Shown here piece after piece: positions 16,598-25,319 of a DNA stretch of 43,414 nt. A model generated the notes under the pieces. It was not told the origin of the DNA and made no database searches. It worked only from the letters and a program-made list of their open reading frames with translations. Position 1 is the stretch's first letter, and every line of letters begins with the position of its first letter. The DNA lies in the NCBI GenBank assembly GCA_001714685.2, contig MDTP02000060.1, forward strand, positions 1-43,414, given 5' to 3'. The DNA is from Methanosarcina sp. Ant1 (GTDB taxonomy: Archaea > Halobacteriota > Methanosarcinia > Methanosarcinales > Methanosarcinaceae). Made by a program: the position numbers and the translations under genes.

Positions 16598-19430
16598 ATT
16601 CCATTCCAATCCAATCAAACCAAATCGCCGGGTCAGGCCCAAACGGCTTCAGATGTCAAGTGGTACGCGCTTACTCCGGCGGAAGTCGCCAAGCGTCTCC
16701 AGGTCGATCCAGTCAGGGGCTTGAGCGCGGCTGAGGCGCAGCAGCGCTTGCAGCAGTATGGCCCGAATCACCTGGCGGATAAGAAAAAGGAGCCTGGCTG
16801 GCAGGCGTTCCTGAGGCAGTACAAAGACCTGATGCAGATCGTCCTGCTGGCGGCGGCGTTCATCAACCAGATATTCACCGGTAAATGGGTAACCACGCTG
16901 GTGCTGGTGGGTCTGACCGTCTTCAACGCGATGTTGGGCCTGCGCGGGGAATCCAAGGCCGCGGCCAGCCTGGCGGCGCTAGCCGGAACGATGAAGAGCA
17001 TCACTCGTGTGCGCCGGGATGGCGAGGCGCAGGAAGTTGATATCGCGCAAGTGGTGCCATGTGATGTCGTGTTGATGGAGGCTGGCGATGTCGTCCCTGC
17101 CGACGGACGCCTCTTTGTGACGGCCACGCTGGAAATCGAGGAGGCGGCTCTGACCGGCGAAAGCGTTGCATCGTCCAAGGACAGAGAGGTCATCGACAAG
17201 GCCGAGGTGCCCCTGGGTGACCGCCACAACATGGCTTACATGAACACGTCGGTTACCCGCGGCCGCGGCGAGATGATCGTCACCACCACCGGCATGGGCA
17301 CGGAGATGGGCAACATCGCTGACCTGCTCAATAAGACCGAATCCGACAAGACGCCGCTGCAAAAGCAGCTTGATCGACTGACGATGATAATTGCAGCGCT
17401 TGCAGGTCTAGCCTTCATCCTGATGGTCATACTGGGGATCAACAACGGGCAGGAGCTGGATGCCATCTTCATCGCCGGCGTGGCGCTGGCTGTCGCGGCC
17501 ATCCCCACCGGCCTGCCGGCCGTGGTAACCACCATGTATTCTATGGGTACGCGGGAGCTGGCAGCCCAGAACGCCATCGTCAAACGGCTGCCATCAGTGG
17601 AGACGCTGGGCTCGGTATCGGCCATCTGCACCGACAAGACCGGCACGCTGACGCTCAACAAGATGACGGCGCGCGAGTTCACCGTCCCAGGCCAGAACCG
17701 CTACCATGTGACGGGCGAAGGCTACGGCTCCACGGGCGAGTTGCAACTGGCCAAGGGCATCCCGGCAGGCCAGCCGTGGCAGAAAAGCGCGACGCCTTAC
17801 AGCACCGAGAGGAAGATACAAAGCGCAGGCGGGACCAGGATCGACCTGGATCAGGTTATGCTGCCCATGGCCCTGTGCGCCGACGCCCGGCTGGACGGCG
17901 AAGCGCTGATCGGCGACCCCACCGAGGGCGCGCTGATAGTGTTTGAGAAGGGCGGCATCCATGTGGACAGCGCGCGCGAGATGTTCCCGCGTGTGGCCGA
18001 GGTACCGTTCGACTCCGAATACAAGTTCATGGCGACCTTCCATAACATGACAGACGAGCAGGGCAAGCCGGTGGTGCGTTGCTGCGTAAAGGGCGCGCCT
18101 GACGTGTTGATCTCCCGTGGTGGATACTACTGGATGCCGGGCGGAGATCCGTTGACCATCACCGATGAAAATCGTCAGCTGGCGTTGCAAGAAAACGATC
18201 GTATGGCAGCATCCGGTGAGCGCGTGATGGTGGTGGCGCGCCGCGATTTCGATCCGGCCACCTTCGATCCGAAAGGCAAGCTGCTCGACCTGGTGCAGGA
18301 TCTGACCCTCCTGGCGATGGTGGGCATCGTCGATCCCCCGCGGGCCGAGGCCAAAGACGCCATCGCTAAGTGCCACAGCGCCGGCATCCAGGTGCGCATG
18401 ATCACCGGCGACCATGCGGTGACCGCCGCCGCCATCGGCCACGAGCTGGGCATCGAGGGCCAGGCTTTGACAGGGGCGCAATTCGCAGCCATTCCTGATG
18501 AACAGTTGAAGCCACAACTGGATCAGATCGGCGTGGTGGCCCGAGTGACGCCGGAGGACAAGATCCGGCTGGTGACGCTGCTCCAGCAGAAGGACAACAT
18601 CGTTGCCATGACAGGCGATGGCGTCAATGATGCCCCGGCGTTGAAGAAGGCCGACATCGGCGTGGCCATGGGCATCACCGGCACCGAGGTCTCCAAGGAT
18701 GCGGCGGTGATGATCCTGACCGACGACAATTTCGCCACCATCGTCAAGGCAGTGGAGTATGGCCGGCATATCTACAACAACCTGTTCAACTTCGTCCGCT
18801 TCCAGATGGGACAGCTGGTGGCATACATCACGTGCTACCTGCTGGCTGCGTTCTTCTTCGTAATCGGGGGAATCCCGTTTGCGGCGCTCGTAGTCCTGTT
18901 TCTAAACTTCCTGATCTCGGTCCCGGTGGCTATGGCGCTAGGGTTCGACAAGCCGACCTCAGGTCTGATGGAGAAGAAGCCCATGCCGCTGAAGCAACCC
19001 CTTCTGTCAATTTCACAATGGGTGCGCATCGCCTTCCTCGGCATCCTGATGGCGATTGCCACGGTCTATCTGGAGTCGATCTACGAGGCGGCCGGCAATG
19101 GACACGGCGGCCACCATGGGCTTTGTGGCCTTCGCCTTACTCAGCATCTCCAGGGGACTCTGCGCTCGAAGCGAGACCGTCACCGCTTTCAACCGGGACA
19201 TTATTCATGATCGAAACCAGGTGCTTCTCTATGGCATGGCGTTGTTGATAACCATCCTGGCGACCGAGCTCCGCTTCCTGCAGCGCATCCTGGGCCTGAC
19301 CTCGCTGAGTGGGAGCCAGTGGCTGATCTGCCTCGCAGCCGCCATCGCTTTGCTGCTCGTAGACGAGGTCATAAAGGTCTTCCTGCGCAGCCGCCGCAGC
19401 GCCAGCCCAGGCATAAGCGGCAACATCTGA
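16598..19430 (+). CDS. P-type cation-transporting ATPase (P2-like), one frameshift near the 3' end
   Basis: Domain order is normal: a cation-ATPase N-terminal helix pair (WYALTPAEVAKRLQVD), actuator LTGES, TM4 motif AAIPTGLPAVVT, phosphorylation site CTDKTGTLT (Asp at about residue 346), KGAPDVL in the nucleotide domain, and hinge MTGDGVNDAPALKKADIGVAMG. P2A/P2C pumps have PEGLP in TM4; here Glu is Thr, so the ion is uncertain. The first frame fails near 19095-19105. The C-terminal helices (TMGFVAFALLSISRGL... to ISGNI) continue in the next frame to 19430. A start at ATT 16598 has SD AAGGAG at seven bases; an in-frame ATG at 16457 lies inside ppk2. GC-rich like ppk2. Confidence 0.85.
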
Positions 19431-19522
19431 AACCATCCATGATACGCCCAATTACCGGGGCGAATCTCCGGAATGTGATTGGAGTGTGAAAATGAATAAG
19501 CTGCCTCTGCAGGTCTCTATGA

Positions 19523-19666
19523 TCAGAGATAGGTATTTTCACATTTCTCTTCCATAAGACTCAATACTTTCCAATGTATCTCTTCCATCTTCAAAATTTC
19601 AGACTCAATTTCCTCTTCCTCTGAAGTAATAAACTCTGCAACTCCTGAAATAAGAAAAATATCCAT
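19523..19666 (-). CDS. Possible small acidic protein (47 aa) or remnant
   Basis: The frame from ATG 19666 reads MDIFLISGVAEFITSEEEEI..., then a Glu/Lys-rich helix (ILKMEEIHWKVLSLMEEK), ending before 19523. The frame stays open upstream for about 18 more codons with coding-like composition, so it may be the end of a larger lost gene. No SD or family was recognised. It lies between the GC-rich cassette and the duplicated MFS tail. Confidence 0.3.
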   Translation of the reverse strand: MDIFLISGVAEFITSEEEEIESEILKMEEIHWKVLSLMEEKCENTYL

Positions 19667-19770
19667 CTCATAGTGGGAGTTTTTGTAGGCTTTCCTTTCT
19701 GGTCTGGAACCGTTTCATTTTCTTCTTTCAATCTTGTCCTTAATTTCCATTCATCAATGGAACCAATATT

Positions 19771-19858
19771 CGGCATATTCGGCATAATCGTCTCGATCTT
19801 CCTGCCGCCTGAAATCCTGCTATCTTCACAGCAAAAGGAAAAAAAGGGTGAAGTTTGA
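19771..19858 (+). pseudogene. Second copy of the MFS transporter 3' end
   Basis: The frame reads FGIFGIIVSIFLPPEILLSSQ and then a Lys-rich end, resembling the last helix and tail of the MFS gene at 13574-15175. A 27-base stretch is identical between 15131-15157 and 19793-19819. The flanks differ, so this is more likely the tail of a second DHA2-type gene than a recent exact copy. No upstream part of such a gene is present. The two tails bracket the GC-rich ppk2/ATPase cassette. Confidence 0.75.
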
Positions 19859-20012
19859 AAGATTTGGCAGGACTTCGAAATAAATTATTCCCTAGGCATA
19901 TCACTGAGCTTATCTCTATCCCTTCAGGGCTTGTAAAGCTTTAAGTGAGCTAATTAAGCTTTAAGTAGGCTACAAAGCAGCACTTTAGCCTCTCGGACCG
20001 ATTTTTCAAAAG

Positions 20013-20186
20013 TTAATCAATGGTAATTGCCCCATGCGGGCAGGTGTCTTTACATATACCGCAGCCAATGCATTCATCTTCCTCTACAAATGCAACATCA
20101 TCGTTGAGGGAAATTGCAGACGCAGGGCATTCGCCTATACAGCTTCCACAACATTTGCAGGAGTTTGCATTAATTTTTGCTACCAT
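20013..20186 (-). CDS. Small 2[4Fe-4S] ferredoxin
   Basis: It has 57 residues, read on the minus strand from ATG 20186 to TAA 20013. It has two clusters: CKCCGSCIGEC followed by PASAIS, and CIGCGICKDTCP followed by HGAIT, the classical CxxCxxCxxxC...CP pattern of bacterial-type ferredoxins. It is a soluble cytoplasmic electron carrier, about the minimum ferredoxin length. A longer antisense frame on the plus strand over the same bases is a shadow. No operon partner is evident: its neighbours are the MFS tail and the winged-helix regulator, which is transcribed divergently. Confidence 0.93.
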   Translation of the reverse strand: MVAKINANSCKCCGSCIGECPASAISLNDDVAFVEEDECIGCGICKDTCPHGAITID

Positions 20187-20535
20187 GTTTTCTATTCCTT
20201 ATTTTGTCAGTAGGAAGCTTTTATCCGCCTTATATTATATTAGTATATTGCTTAGCTAAAAATAAGACTTATGCATTTGAGATAAGAAATAGGTGGAGCA
20301 TCAAATTTCTGGACATCTAATTATGATTTTAGACAATAACGCCGATTGTATTCTATCCTGTGCCTCAAACGGTAATCCTAACCTGTACCCAAACGATAAT
20401 CCTAACGATAAAAACTCTTTTTAAAAAATTATGGAAAAGGTTCTGATTCATTCAGCGTCGTTTCCGATTAAAGCAAAAATTCCTAAATAATCAGTAACTC
20501 TGGCATATTGAATTAGTTTACAAATCAAGAATGAA
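20187..20535. other. Divergent intergenic region with short direct repeats
   Basis: This region separates the ferredoxin (minus) and the winged-helix regulator (plus). It contains a roughly 24-bp imperfect direct repeat (aaacggtaatcctaacctgt / aaacgataatcctaacgata) at about 20367-20410. No gene is seen. Confidence 0.5.
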
Positions 20536-20565
20536 AAAATATATATCTATACTTTTTAAAGTATA
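20536..20565 (+). promoter_or_regulatory. TATA box and TATACTT dyad in front of the regulator gene
   Basis: An archaeal TATA box (aaatatatat) lies about 28 bases before ATG 20570, consistent with a leaderless transcript starting at or near that ATG. Between them, 20548-20565 is a perfect dyad with 7-bp arms, TATACTT-TTTA-AAGTATA. It sits where a repressor would block transcription initiation, so autoregulation is possible. Confidence 0.55.
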
Positions 20566-20569
20566 TGTG

Positions 20570-21391
20570 ATGAGATCTTCTCTGATCACAATTCTCCTTT
20601 CTTCAGAAAAGAGGACAGACTTGCTTCTACTTCTTAAAGAGAAGCCTCGAACAATCGAAGAGATCAATGATAAACTTGATACAAACTCCGTTGCAATCCT
20701 GCCCCAGCTTAAAAAGTTAAAAGAAATGGGGCTTGTAGCCCATGAGGACAGAGCATATGACCTTTCCCTTCTCGGGAAAATTATTGTCCGAAAAATGGAG
20801 CCTCTTGTAAAAGCTTTCAGGCTGCTTGAGGATAATTACGATTACTGGTCAGGCCTTAAATCAGGGGAAATTCCTCCCGGCTTTTTTAAGCGGATGGAAG
20901 AATTTGTGGCTCATATGCCAGGACGCTATCATGGAGATGATACTCCTTCTGCATATCGGGAAATGACAGAAGCTTTGTCTAATTCCAAAAAAGTTCTTCT
21001 TGTTATCTCATATCCTAATTCTCGTTATCCTGATATATGTTCAGAGCATGCAAAAAAAGGATCTAAGGTATCGGTCGTACTGACTCAGCCTGTCTTTGAA
21101 ACCTATGCATCAAAGTTTAAAAAAGAGCTTGACAATCTGCTTCTCCTAGAGAATTCAGATATATATGTGCTGGATAACAATATTATTCCTCCAACAGTTG
21201 CTGTAACCGACAAAATGGTCCTCACCTGCTTTTCTTCCGGAAAAAACACTCAGGATGAAAATGGTAGTATAGTAGGTTTCGGGGAGGATGCCGTTAAGTG
21301 GGGTCTGGAGCTTTTCGAGTATTTCAAGGCTCTTGCAAAACCCTTTGTCCTTGAACCTGCAAATTCGGCAGACTTCAAACAAAGGAGATAA
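20570..21391 (+). CDS. Winged-helix transcriptional regulator, COG4742 / FilR1 (DUF1724) type
   Basis: It has about 273 residues. The N-terminal winged helix spans about residues 5-75 (EKRTDLLLLLKEKPRTIEEIN, AILPQLKKLKEMGLVAHEDRAYDLSLLG). The C-terminal ligand-type domain of the FilR1/DUF1724 family includes YWSGLKSGEIPPGF. Several Methanosarcina regulators of methyltransferase genes (the Msr group) belong to this family, so a link to methyl-compound metabolism is possible but not shown. ATG 20531 lies upstream of the probable TATA box, so ATG 20570 is preferred. It is soluble with no membrane segment. Confidence 0.85.
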   Translation: MRSSLITILLSSEKRTDLLLLLKEKPRTIEEINDKLDTNSVAILPQLKKLKEMGLVAHEDRAYDLSLLGKIIVRKMEPLVKAFRLLEDNYDYWSGLKSGEIPPGFFKRMEEFVAHMPGRYHGDDTPSAYREMTEALSNSKKVLLVISYPNSRYPDICSEHAKKGSKVSVVLTQPVFETYASKFKKELDNLLLLENSDIYVLDNNIIPPTVAVTDKMVLTCFSSGKNTQDENGSIVGFGEDAVKWGLELFEYFKALAKPFVLEPANSADFKQRR

Positions 21392-21480
21392 AGAAGGTAA
21401 AATCCAGACGACGCAGCCATGTTGCTAGCCGCAGCTGCCAATGAAACCAAAAAGATACAGACTGCTCTTGAAAATATTTA

Positions 21481-21598
21481 AATAGCCAGCCTGATCGACT
21501 AGCTTGATTGACCAGCTGATTGACCAGCTGATTGACCAGTCTGATAAAGCTTGTATAATCTGGGAGAGTTAAAGCTTGTATTATCTGGGAGAGTTAAT
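21481..21598. repeat. Two adjacent sets of short tandem repeats
   Basis: First, the 12-base unit ctgattgaccag (and variants) is repeated about three to four times at 21492-21540. Then a roughly 25-base unit (aagcttgtataatctgggag, then agtt) occurs twice at about 21547-21596 with one difference. They fill the gap between the convergent regulator and fumarase genes and may act in transcription termination. There is no CRISPR character. Confidence 0.75.
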
Positions 21599-21599
21599 T

Positions 21600-22178
21600 T
21601 TATTTCTGCAGCTTTTCAAGCACTTTCTCAGCCCTTTCCCTTACTTCTGCAAAAATATCTTTTCCTTTTGAGTCAATCCCTACAATAAGAGGCCCAAATT
21701 CCTCAACTCTCAGCACCCAAACTGCTTCAGGCATCCCTAGATCTAGCCAGTAAACGGTATTTACTTCCTTAATCAACTCAGCAGCAAGAGCTGCACATCC
21801 ACCTGTGTAGGCCAGGTAAACACATTTGTTTTCCAGTGCAGAGGCAATACCTTTCATCCCACCTTTTCCTATGATTGCCCGAACTTCATGAGCTTTCAGA
21901 AGAGAAGGCGTCATTTTCGACATCCTGCCGCTGGTTGTAGGGCCTGCTGATATTACTTTCCAGCCGCTTTCGGTCTGCTGCATAAGGGGGCCGCAGTGAT
22001 AGATTACCGCTCCTTCCAGGGAGAAAGGAAGTTTTTCTCCTTTTTCTTTCATTTCGAGAATTCTGGCATGGGCTTCGTCCCGCGCTGTCAGTAACTCTCC
22101 GGAGATATAGACTACGTCTCCGGCATTAAGTTTCTCGATATCTTCTTTCTTCAGCGGGGTTTGCAGGTGATACTCCAT
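21600..22178 (-). CDS. Fumarate hydratase class I, beta subunit
   Basis: It has 192 residues and corresponds to the C-terminal (beta) domain of class I Fe-S fumarases. It contains LQTPLKKEDIEKLNAGDVVYISG, TARDEAH, the SAGPTTSGRM active-site segment, IIGKGGM and YTGGCAALAA. With the alpha subunit it interconverts fumarate and malate in the incomplete TCA pathway of methanogens. Its ATG overlaps the alpha stop (TAATG), indicating translational coupling. It has no signal peptide. Length is normal for two-subunit archaeal enzymes. Confidence 0.93.
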   Translation of the reverse strand: MEYHLQTPLKKEDIEKLNAGDVVYISGELLTARDEAHARILEMKEKGEKLPFSLEGAVIYHCGPLMQQTESGWKVISAGPTTSGRMSKMTPSLLKAHEVRAIIGKGGMKGIASALENKCVYLAYTGGCAALAAELIKEVNTVYWLDLGMPEAVWVLRVEEFGPLIVGIDSKGKDIFAEVRERAEKVLEKLQK

Positions 22179-23020
22179 TATTCATCCCCCCCGAAAACGA
22201 TTGAAGCATGCCTGTTAGCCCAGCACTGGATATTTATTGCTACGGGAAGGGAAGCTGTGTGGCAGGAAGCAGTTTTCACGTGCACTGCAAGGGCTGTTGT
22301 GCTGCCTCCAAGTCCCATGCAGCCGATTCCGAGAGAGTTTACAGTTTCAAGAATCTCTCTTTCTAACCCGTTCATAGGGGCATCAAGAGGCTCAAGCAGA
22401 GCTTCTTTTGCAAGTCTGGCTGCCGCATCAGAAGAACCTCCGATTCCAACTCCTATCGTGAGAGGTGGGCAGGGCATTCCGCATGCATTTACTATGGTCT
22501 CGAGCACGAAATTTCTGATGTTTCCGGTTTCCGTAGGGTTAAACATGCGCAACGCACTCATGTTTTCCGAACCTGCGCCTTTAGGGGCTGCGGTAATTTT
22601 TAACTGATTTCCAGGAACAAGTTTCCAGTGAATATCCGGGATTCCGACTCCTGTATTATCTCCGCTGTTCTTGCGGGTCAGAGGATCTACTGCATTGGGG
22701 CGCAGAGGAACCTCAGCCGTTGCAAGGATAACGGCTTCCCTGAGAGCAGCCTCCAGGTCAAATCCAGGCTGAAACTCTGTCCCAAACTCCGCAAAAAAGA
22801 TCATAATGCCTGTATCCTGGCACATGGGAACCCCATGCTTTTTTGCAATCTCTAAGTTTTTCAGGATTGCCTGGAGCTGGGACTTTGCAACCTGGCTTTC
22901 TTCTGCGGTTTCGGCTTTCCTGAGCGCACTTTCAACATCGTCGGGAAGCTCGATTTCCGCTTTTCGCAGGAGGTCTGCAATAGACCGAATGAAGTTTTCA
23001 CGGCTGATTTTAGATGACAA
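22178..23020 (-). CDS. Fumarate hydratase class I, alpha subunit
   Basis: It has about 280 residues from TTG 23020, which has a GGTGG SD six bases upstream. An earlier in-frame start at 23089 would add an unlikely hydrophobic leader. Fe-S ligand cysteines are visible in VPMCQDTG, ACGMPCPP and GIGCMGLGG, with family segments SGDNTGVGIPDIHW and IGVGIGGSSDAAARLAKEA. It binds the catalytic 4Fe-4S cluster that acts as Lewis acid on fumarate or malate. The beta subunit follows with a one-base overlap. Confidence 0.92.
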   Translation of the reverse strand: MSSKISRENFIRSIADLLRKAEIELPDDVESALRKAETAEESQVAKSQLQAILKNLEIAKKHGVPMCQDTGIMIFFAEFGTEFQPGFDLEAALREAVILATAEVPLRPNAVDPLTRKNSGDNTGVGIPDIHWKLVPGNQLKITAAPKGAGSENMSALRMFNPTETGNIRNFVLETIVNACGMPCPPLTIGVGIGGSSDAAARLAKEALLEPLDAPMNGLEREILETVNSLGIGCMGLGGSTTALAVHVKTASCHTASLPVAINIQCWANRHASIVFGGDE

Positions 23021-23430
23021 AAGACCACCAAAATGAATCAAATAATAGAAATCATACATTAGAAAATAGATGCCGGAGAAGGAATCCAAATCCCGAACAC
23101 CTGCGCGAATGAATAATCGGTTCCCTCAAAAATGCATTCCTTGATTTAAATATTTTCTTATCCAGTAACCTTTTTACTGCTTTTGGAAACTTTTCAGTAC
23201 AGAAAGAGATCTTCTACTTTATAGTTCTGAAAGTAAGTATTTACACTTAAAAATGACGAAAATACAATTTCAAGCATTTCTGTAACCGACATTGTCTTTG
23301 ATGATTATTTGGGAAATGAGATATAGAGCCATTCACAAAGTGGAACCTTGAAGTTATTTTTAAACCATTCCTTAACTAACTTAAGGCGCTGTAACTTCAA
23401 GAAAACGTCGGCGGCAAAGAAAAATCCTCT
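23021..23430. other. Intergenic/junction region before the MtrA remnant
   Basis: No intact gene is seen. A minus-strand frame (about 23305-23410: LKLQRLKLVKEWFKNNFKV... to SFPK) has coding-like composition but no recognised family. It may be a foreign fragment that replaced the N-terminus of the MtrA-like gene. Confidence 0.35.
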
Positions 23431-23865
23431 TTGGGTTCTGTAACCGCGGAAAATTTCGGGATCGAAAAAGTAATCGTCAATGTGCTTGCAAACCCAAACA
23501 TAAACTGTCTCATAGTTTGTGGGGAAGAAAGTGACCATTTCGAAGGCCAGTCCCTGATTTCCCTTGCCGAAAATGGAGTTTCCACAATGGCAGGCTCAAG
23601 AAAAATAATCGGTTCAGACTCTCCTTTGCCCTATTTGAACGAAATCCCAATGACTGGAATCTCCCGCTTTCTCAGGGAAATAAAAGTCATAGACCTGGTC
23701 GGAAATAAGGACACTGCCGCCATTCAAAAAGCAATCGATTCCTGCACCGCCCCTGCAAGAAGCGAAGCTCATATCGCAATCATGCCCGAGATTGATGAAA
23801 ACACCTGGAAAAAATACGAAAAACTGGTAACTCAGAATGTGATGTCGAAAATAAAGAAAGGATGA
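23431..23865 (+). pseudogene. MtrA-like (methyl-H4MPT:CoM methyltransferase subunit A) fragment
   Basis: The 144 residues align by eye with the middle and end of MtrA: SVTAENFGIEKVIVNVLANP, CLIVCGEESDHFEGQSLISL, ENGV and GSRKIIGSDSPLPYLNEIP. MtrA is the corrinoid-binding subunit of the Na+-pumping MtrA-H complex; a His in the GH/DH-x-x-GQ region is the candidate corrinoid ligand and is kept here. The N-terminal part of MtrA and the C-terminal membrane anchor are missing, and the frame is closed by TAA shortly upstream. Soluble MtrA-like solo proteins exist in Methanosarcina, so this could still be a functional short form, but no good start or SD is seen. Confidence 0.7.
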
Positions 23866-23887
23866 ATGGGAGGCTGCCTATGGTTCT

Positions 23888-24697
23888 TCAATAAGGCTCA
23901 TCCGGGTTGTATTTTAAATCGCTTATAGTTACATCGATATATTCCAAATCACCTTCTTTTAAATTCCAGACACCTGCTCCTTTTAGAGGGAGTTTCAGTC
24001 CTTCAAATTCACTATATTCCCTAATTGGAGTGGACCAATTTTCTAATTCAAATTTATTCTTGCCCATATCTCGATAACGCGGAGCTATGAAGTTTGTCAA
24101 TTTCCCTTCGTCGTCAAAATACATTGTAGCTGTTACGCTTTTTCCCATATCTTTCAATGTTACTCTCGCTGAATTAGCATCAATGGATTCGAAAGAAACA
24201 TTTTTTCCCAAAAAAGCCGATGGAAACCACATCATTTCGTTAAGATAACGCATCATTGCTCCCTGATCCATTTCCTTACCTGCAGAATTCACAAATGTGA
24301 ATAGTGAAACCGCCTTTGCAAGGATATTGCCCCTGCCCTCCATGTAATAATCCCTCACTCGCACCAGTGGCAAACCAAAAACTTTCATATATGCAATCCA
24401 CACAAAACCGGGCGGGCTTACGGAATAATATTGTTTAGCCTCAAAGTTCATCCAGGGTTGTTTGGTATCTTTTCTAATTTTTCCCACCTGCTTAAGACGT
24501 ACCGTTTGAACGATCGGTTTGCCAACAACCCCACTATACACAAGATATCGTTTTACCGGATCTGGCAGTCTCTGCAACATCTCTTCAGTAACGATGACCT
24601 GTTTTTGTTCCTGATGTTGCGTAAATACTTTATCTATCTCCTTGCTAAGACTCAATGAGGCAACAAAAAATATATTTGAAGCAATAGCTTTTAGCAT
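23888..24697 (-). CDS. DUF6544/DUF6920-like protein
   Basis: It has 269 residues. The N-terminal 20 residues (MLKAIASNIFFVASLSLSK) look like a weak signal or anchor. The body contains LPDPVKRYLVYSGVVGKP, QPWMNFEAKQYYSVSPPGFVW, MKVFGLPLVRVRDYYMEGRG and a central DQGAMMRYLNEMMWFPSAFL, a pattern I associate with the DUF6544 family of lipid-binding-like beta-barrel proteins. Function unknown. It is convergent with the MtrA-like fragment, only 22 bases apart. Start ATG 24697 is followed by the only plausible leader. Confidence 0.65.
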   Translation of the reverse strand: MLKAIASNIFFVASLSLSKEIDKVFTQHQEQKQVIVTEEMLQRLPDPVKRYLVYSGVVGKPIVQTVRLKQVGKIRKDTKQPWMNFEAKQYYSVSPPGFVWIAYMKVFGLPLVRVRDYYMEGRGNILAKAVSLFTFVNSAGKEMDQGAMMRYLNEMMWFPSAFLGKNVSFESIDANSARVTLKDMGKSVTATMYFDDEGKLTNFIAPRYRDMGKNKFELENWSTPIREYSEFEGLKLPLKGAGVWNLKEGDLEYIDVTISDLKYNPDEPY

Positions 24698-25319
24698 ATT
24701 TTTCCTTCCTTTTGTGTTTTTTCCAATAGTTAGTTAGCGGCTTATATAACTCAAGGAGCGGCCGGATTATGGGACTGATCTTTGTATTTGGTCGTCAATT
24801 ATTTGGTCGTCAATTATTTGGTCGTCAATTATTTGGTCGTCAATTATTTGGTCGTCAATTGATACATAGTTGATGTTTTTCATGATAAATCTCAAACATA
24901 GTTTTTGATTGTGTTTTGATTCTTTTGCGGCAGATTGCTCCAAGCGCCATAACTGCAGAAAAAGAAGGAGCTGAGATGGTATTTCGATTATTTTGGAATA
25001 ATATCAACTAACTAAAAGAGGACCATCTTATATTTTTATAATAAATGTTATGGTATTCCTGAATTAATCAGTTGATATTTTGAGAGACCTGTAATTTAAT
25101 AGCTCTCTTAATGTCCATTTATCTTGAGTAATTCCACATACCTTTGCAGGTGTCTTCTTTTCCGAAACTCCATTTCCCTTTTCTTTTGTTAATCCCGTAG
25201 ATCCCTACAAAAGTTAAAATGAGTGCAATAAAGCCTTATTTGATGTGTCTCCATTTAGCATAAATACCAGAAATAACATAAAATAGGTTTAAGTGAAATC
25301 AGCAGATTGATGAAAATTT
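24698..25319. other. Intergenic region with a 15-bp tandem array
   Basis: This is a divergent gap between the DUF6544-like gene and the protease gene. Its main feature is the five-copy 15-bp array at 24786-24860. The remainder is AT-rich with no recognisable gene or RNA. Confidence 0.55.
24786..24860. repeat. Five perfect 15-bp tandem repeats
   Basis: The unit ATTTGGTCGTCAATT occurs five times without a mismatch, from 24786 to 24860, about 90 bases upstream of the DUF6544-like start. Perfect identity implies recent expansion. It has no spacers, so it is not a CRISPR. Each unit contains a GACGA/TCGTC core that could be a protein-binding site. Confidence 0.95.

Noticed and set aside
17594-18769. 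391-codon minus-strand ORF opposite the P-type ATPase
   Set aside because: Antisense to well-supported ATPase motifs in GC-rich DNA, where long open shadow frames are common; rich in His/Ala with no family pattern.
24786-24860. CRISPR array
   Set aside because: Units are contiguous with no spacers, and no cas genes are present anywhere in the window.
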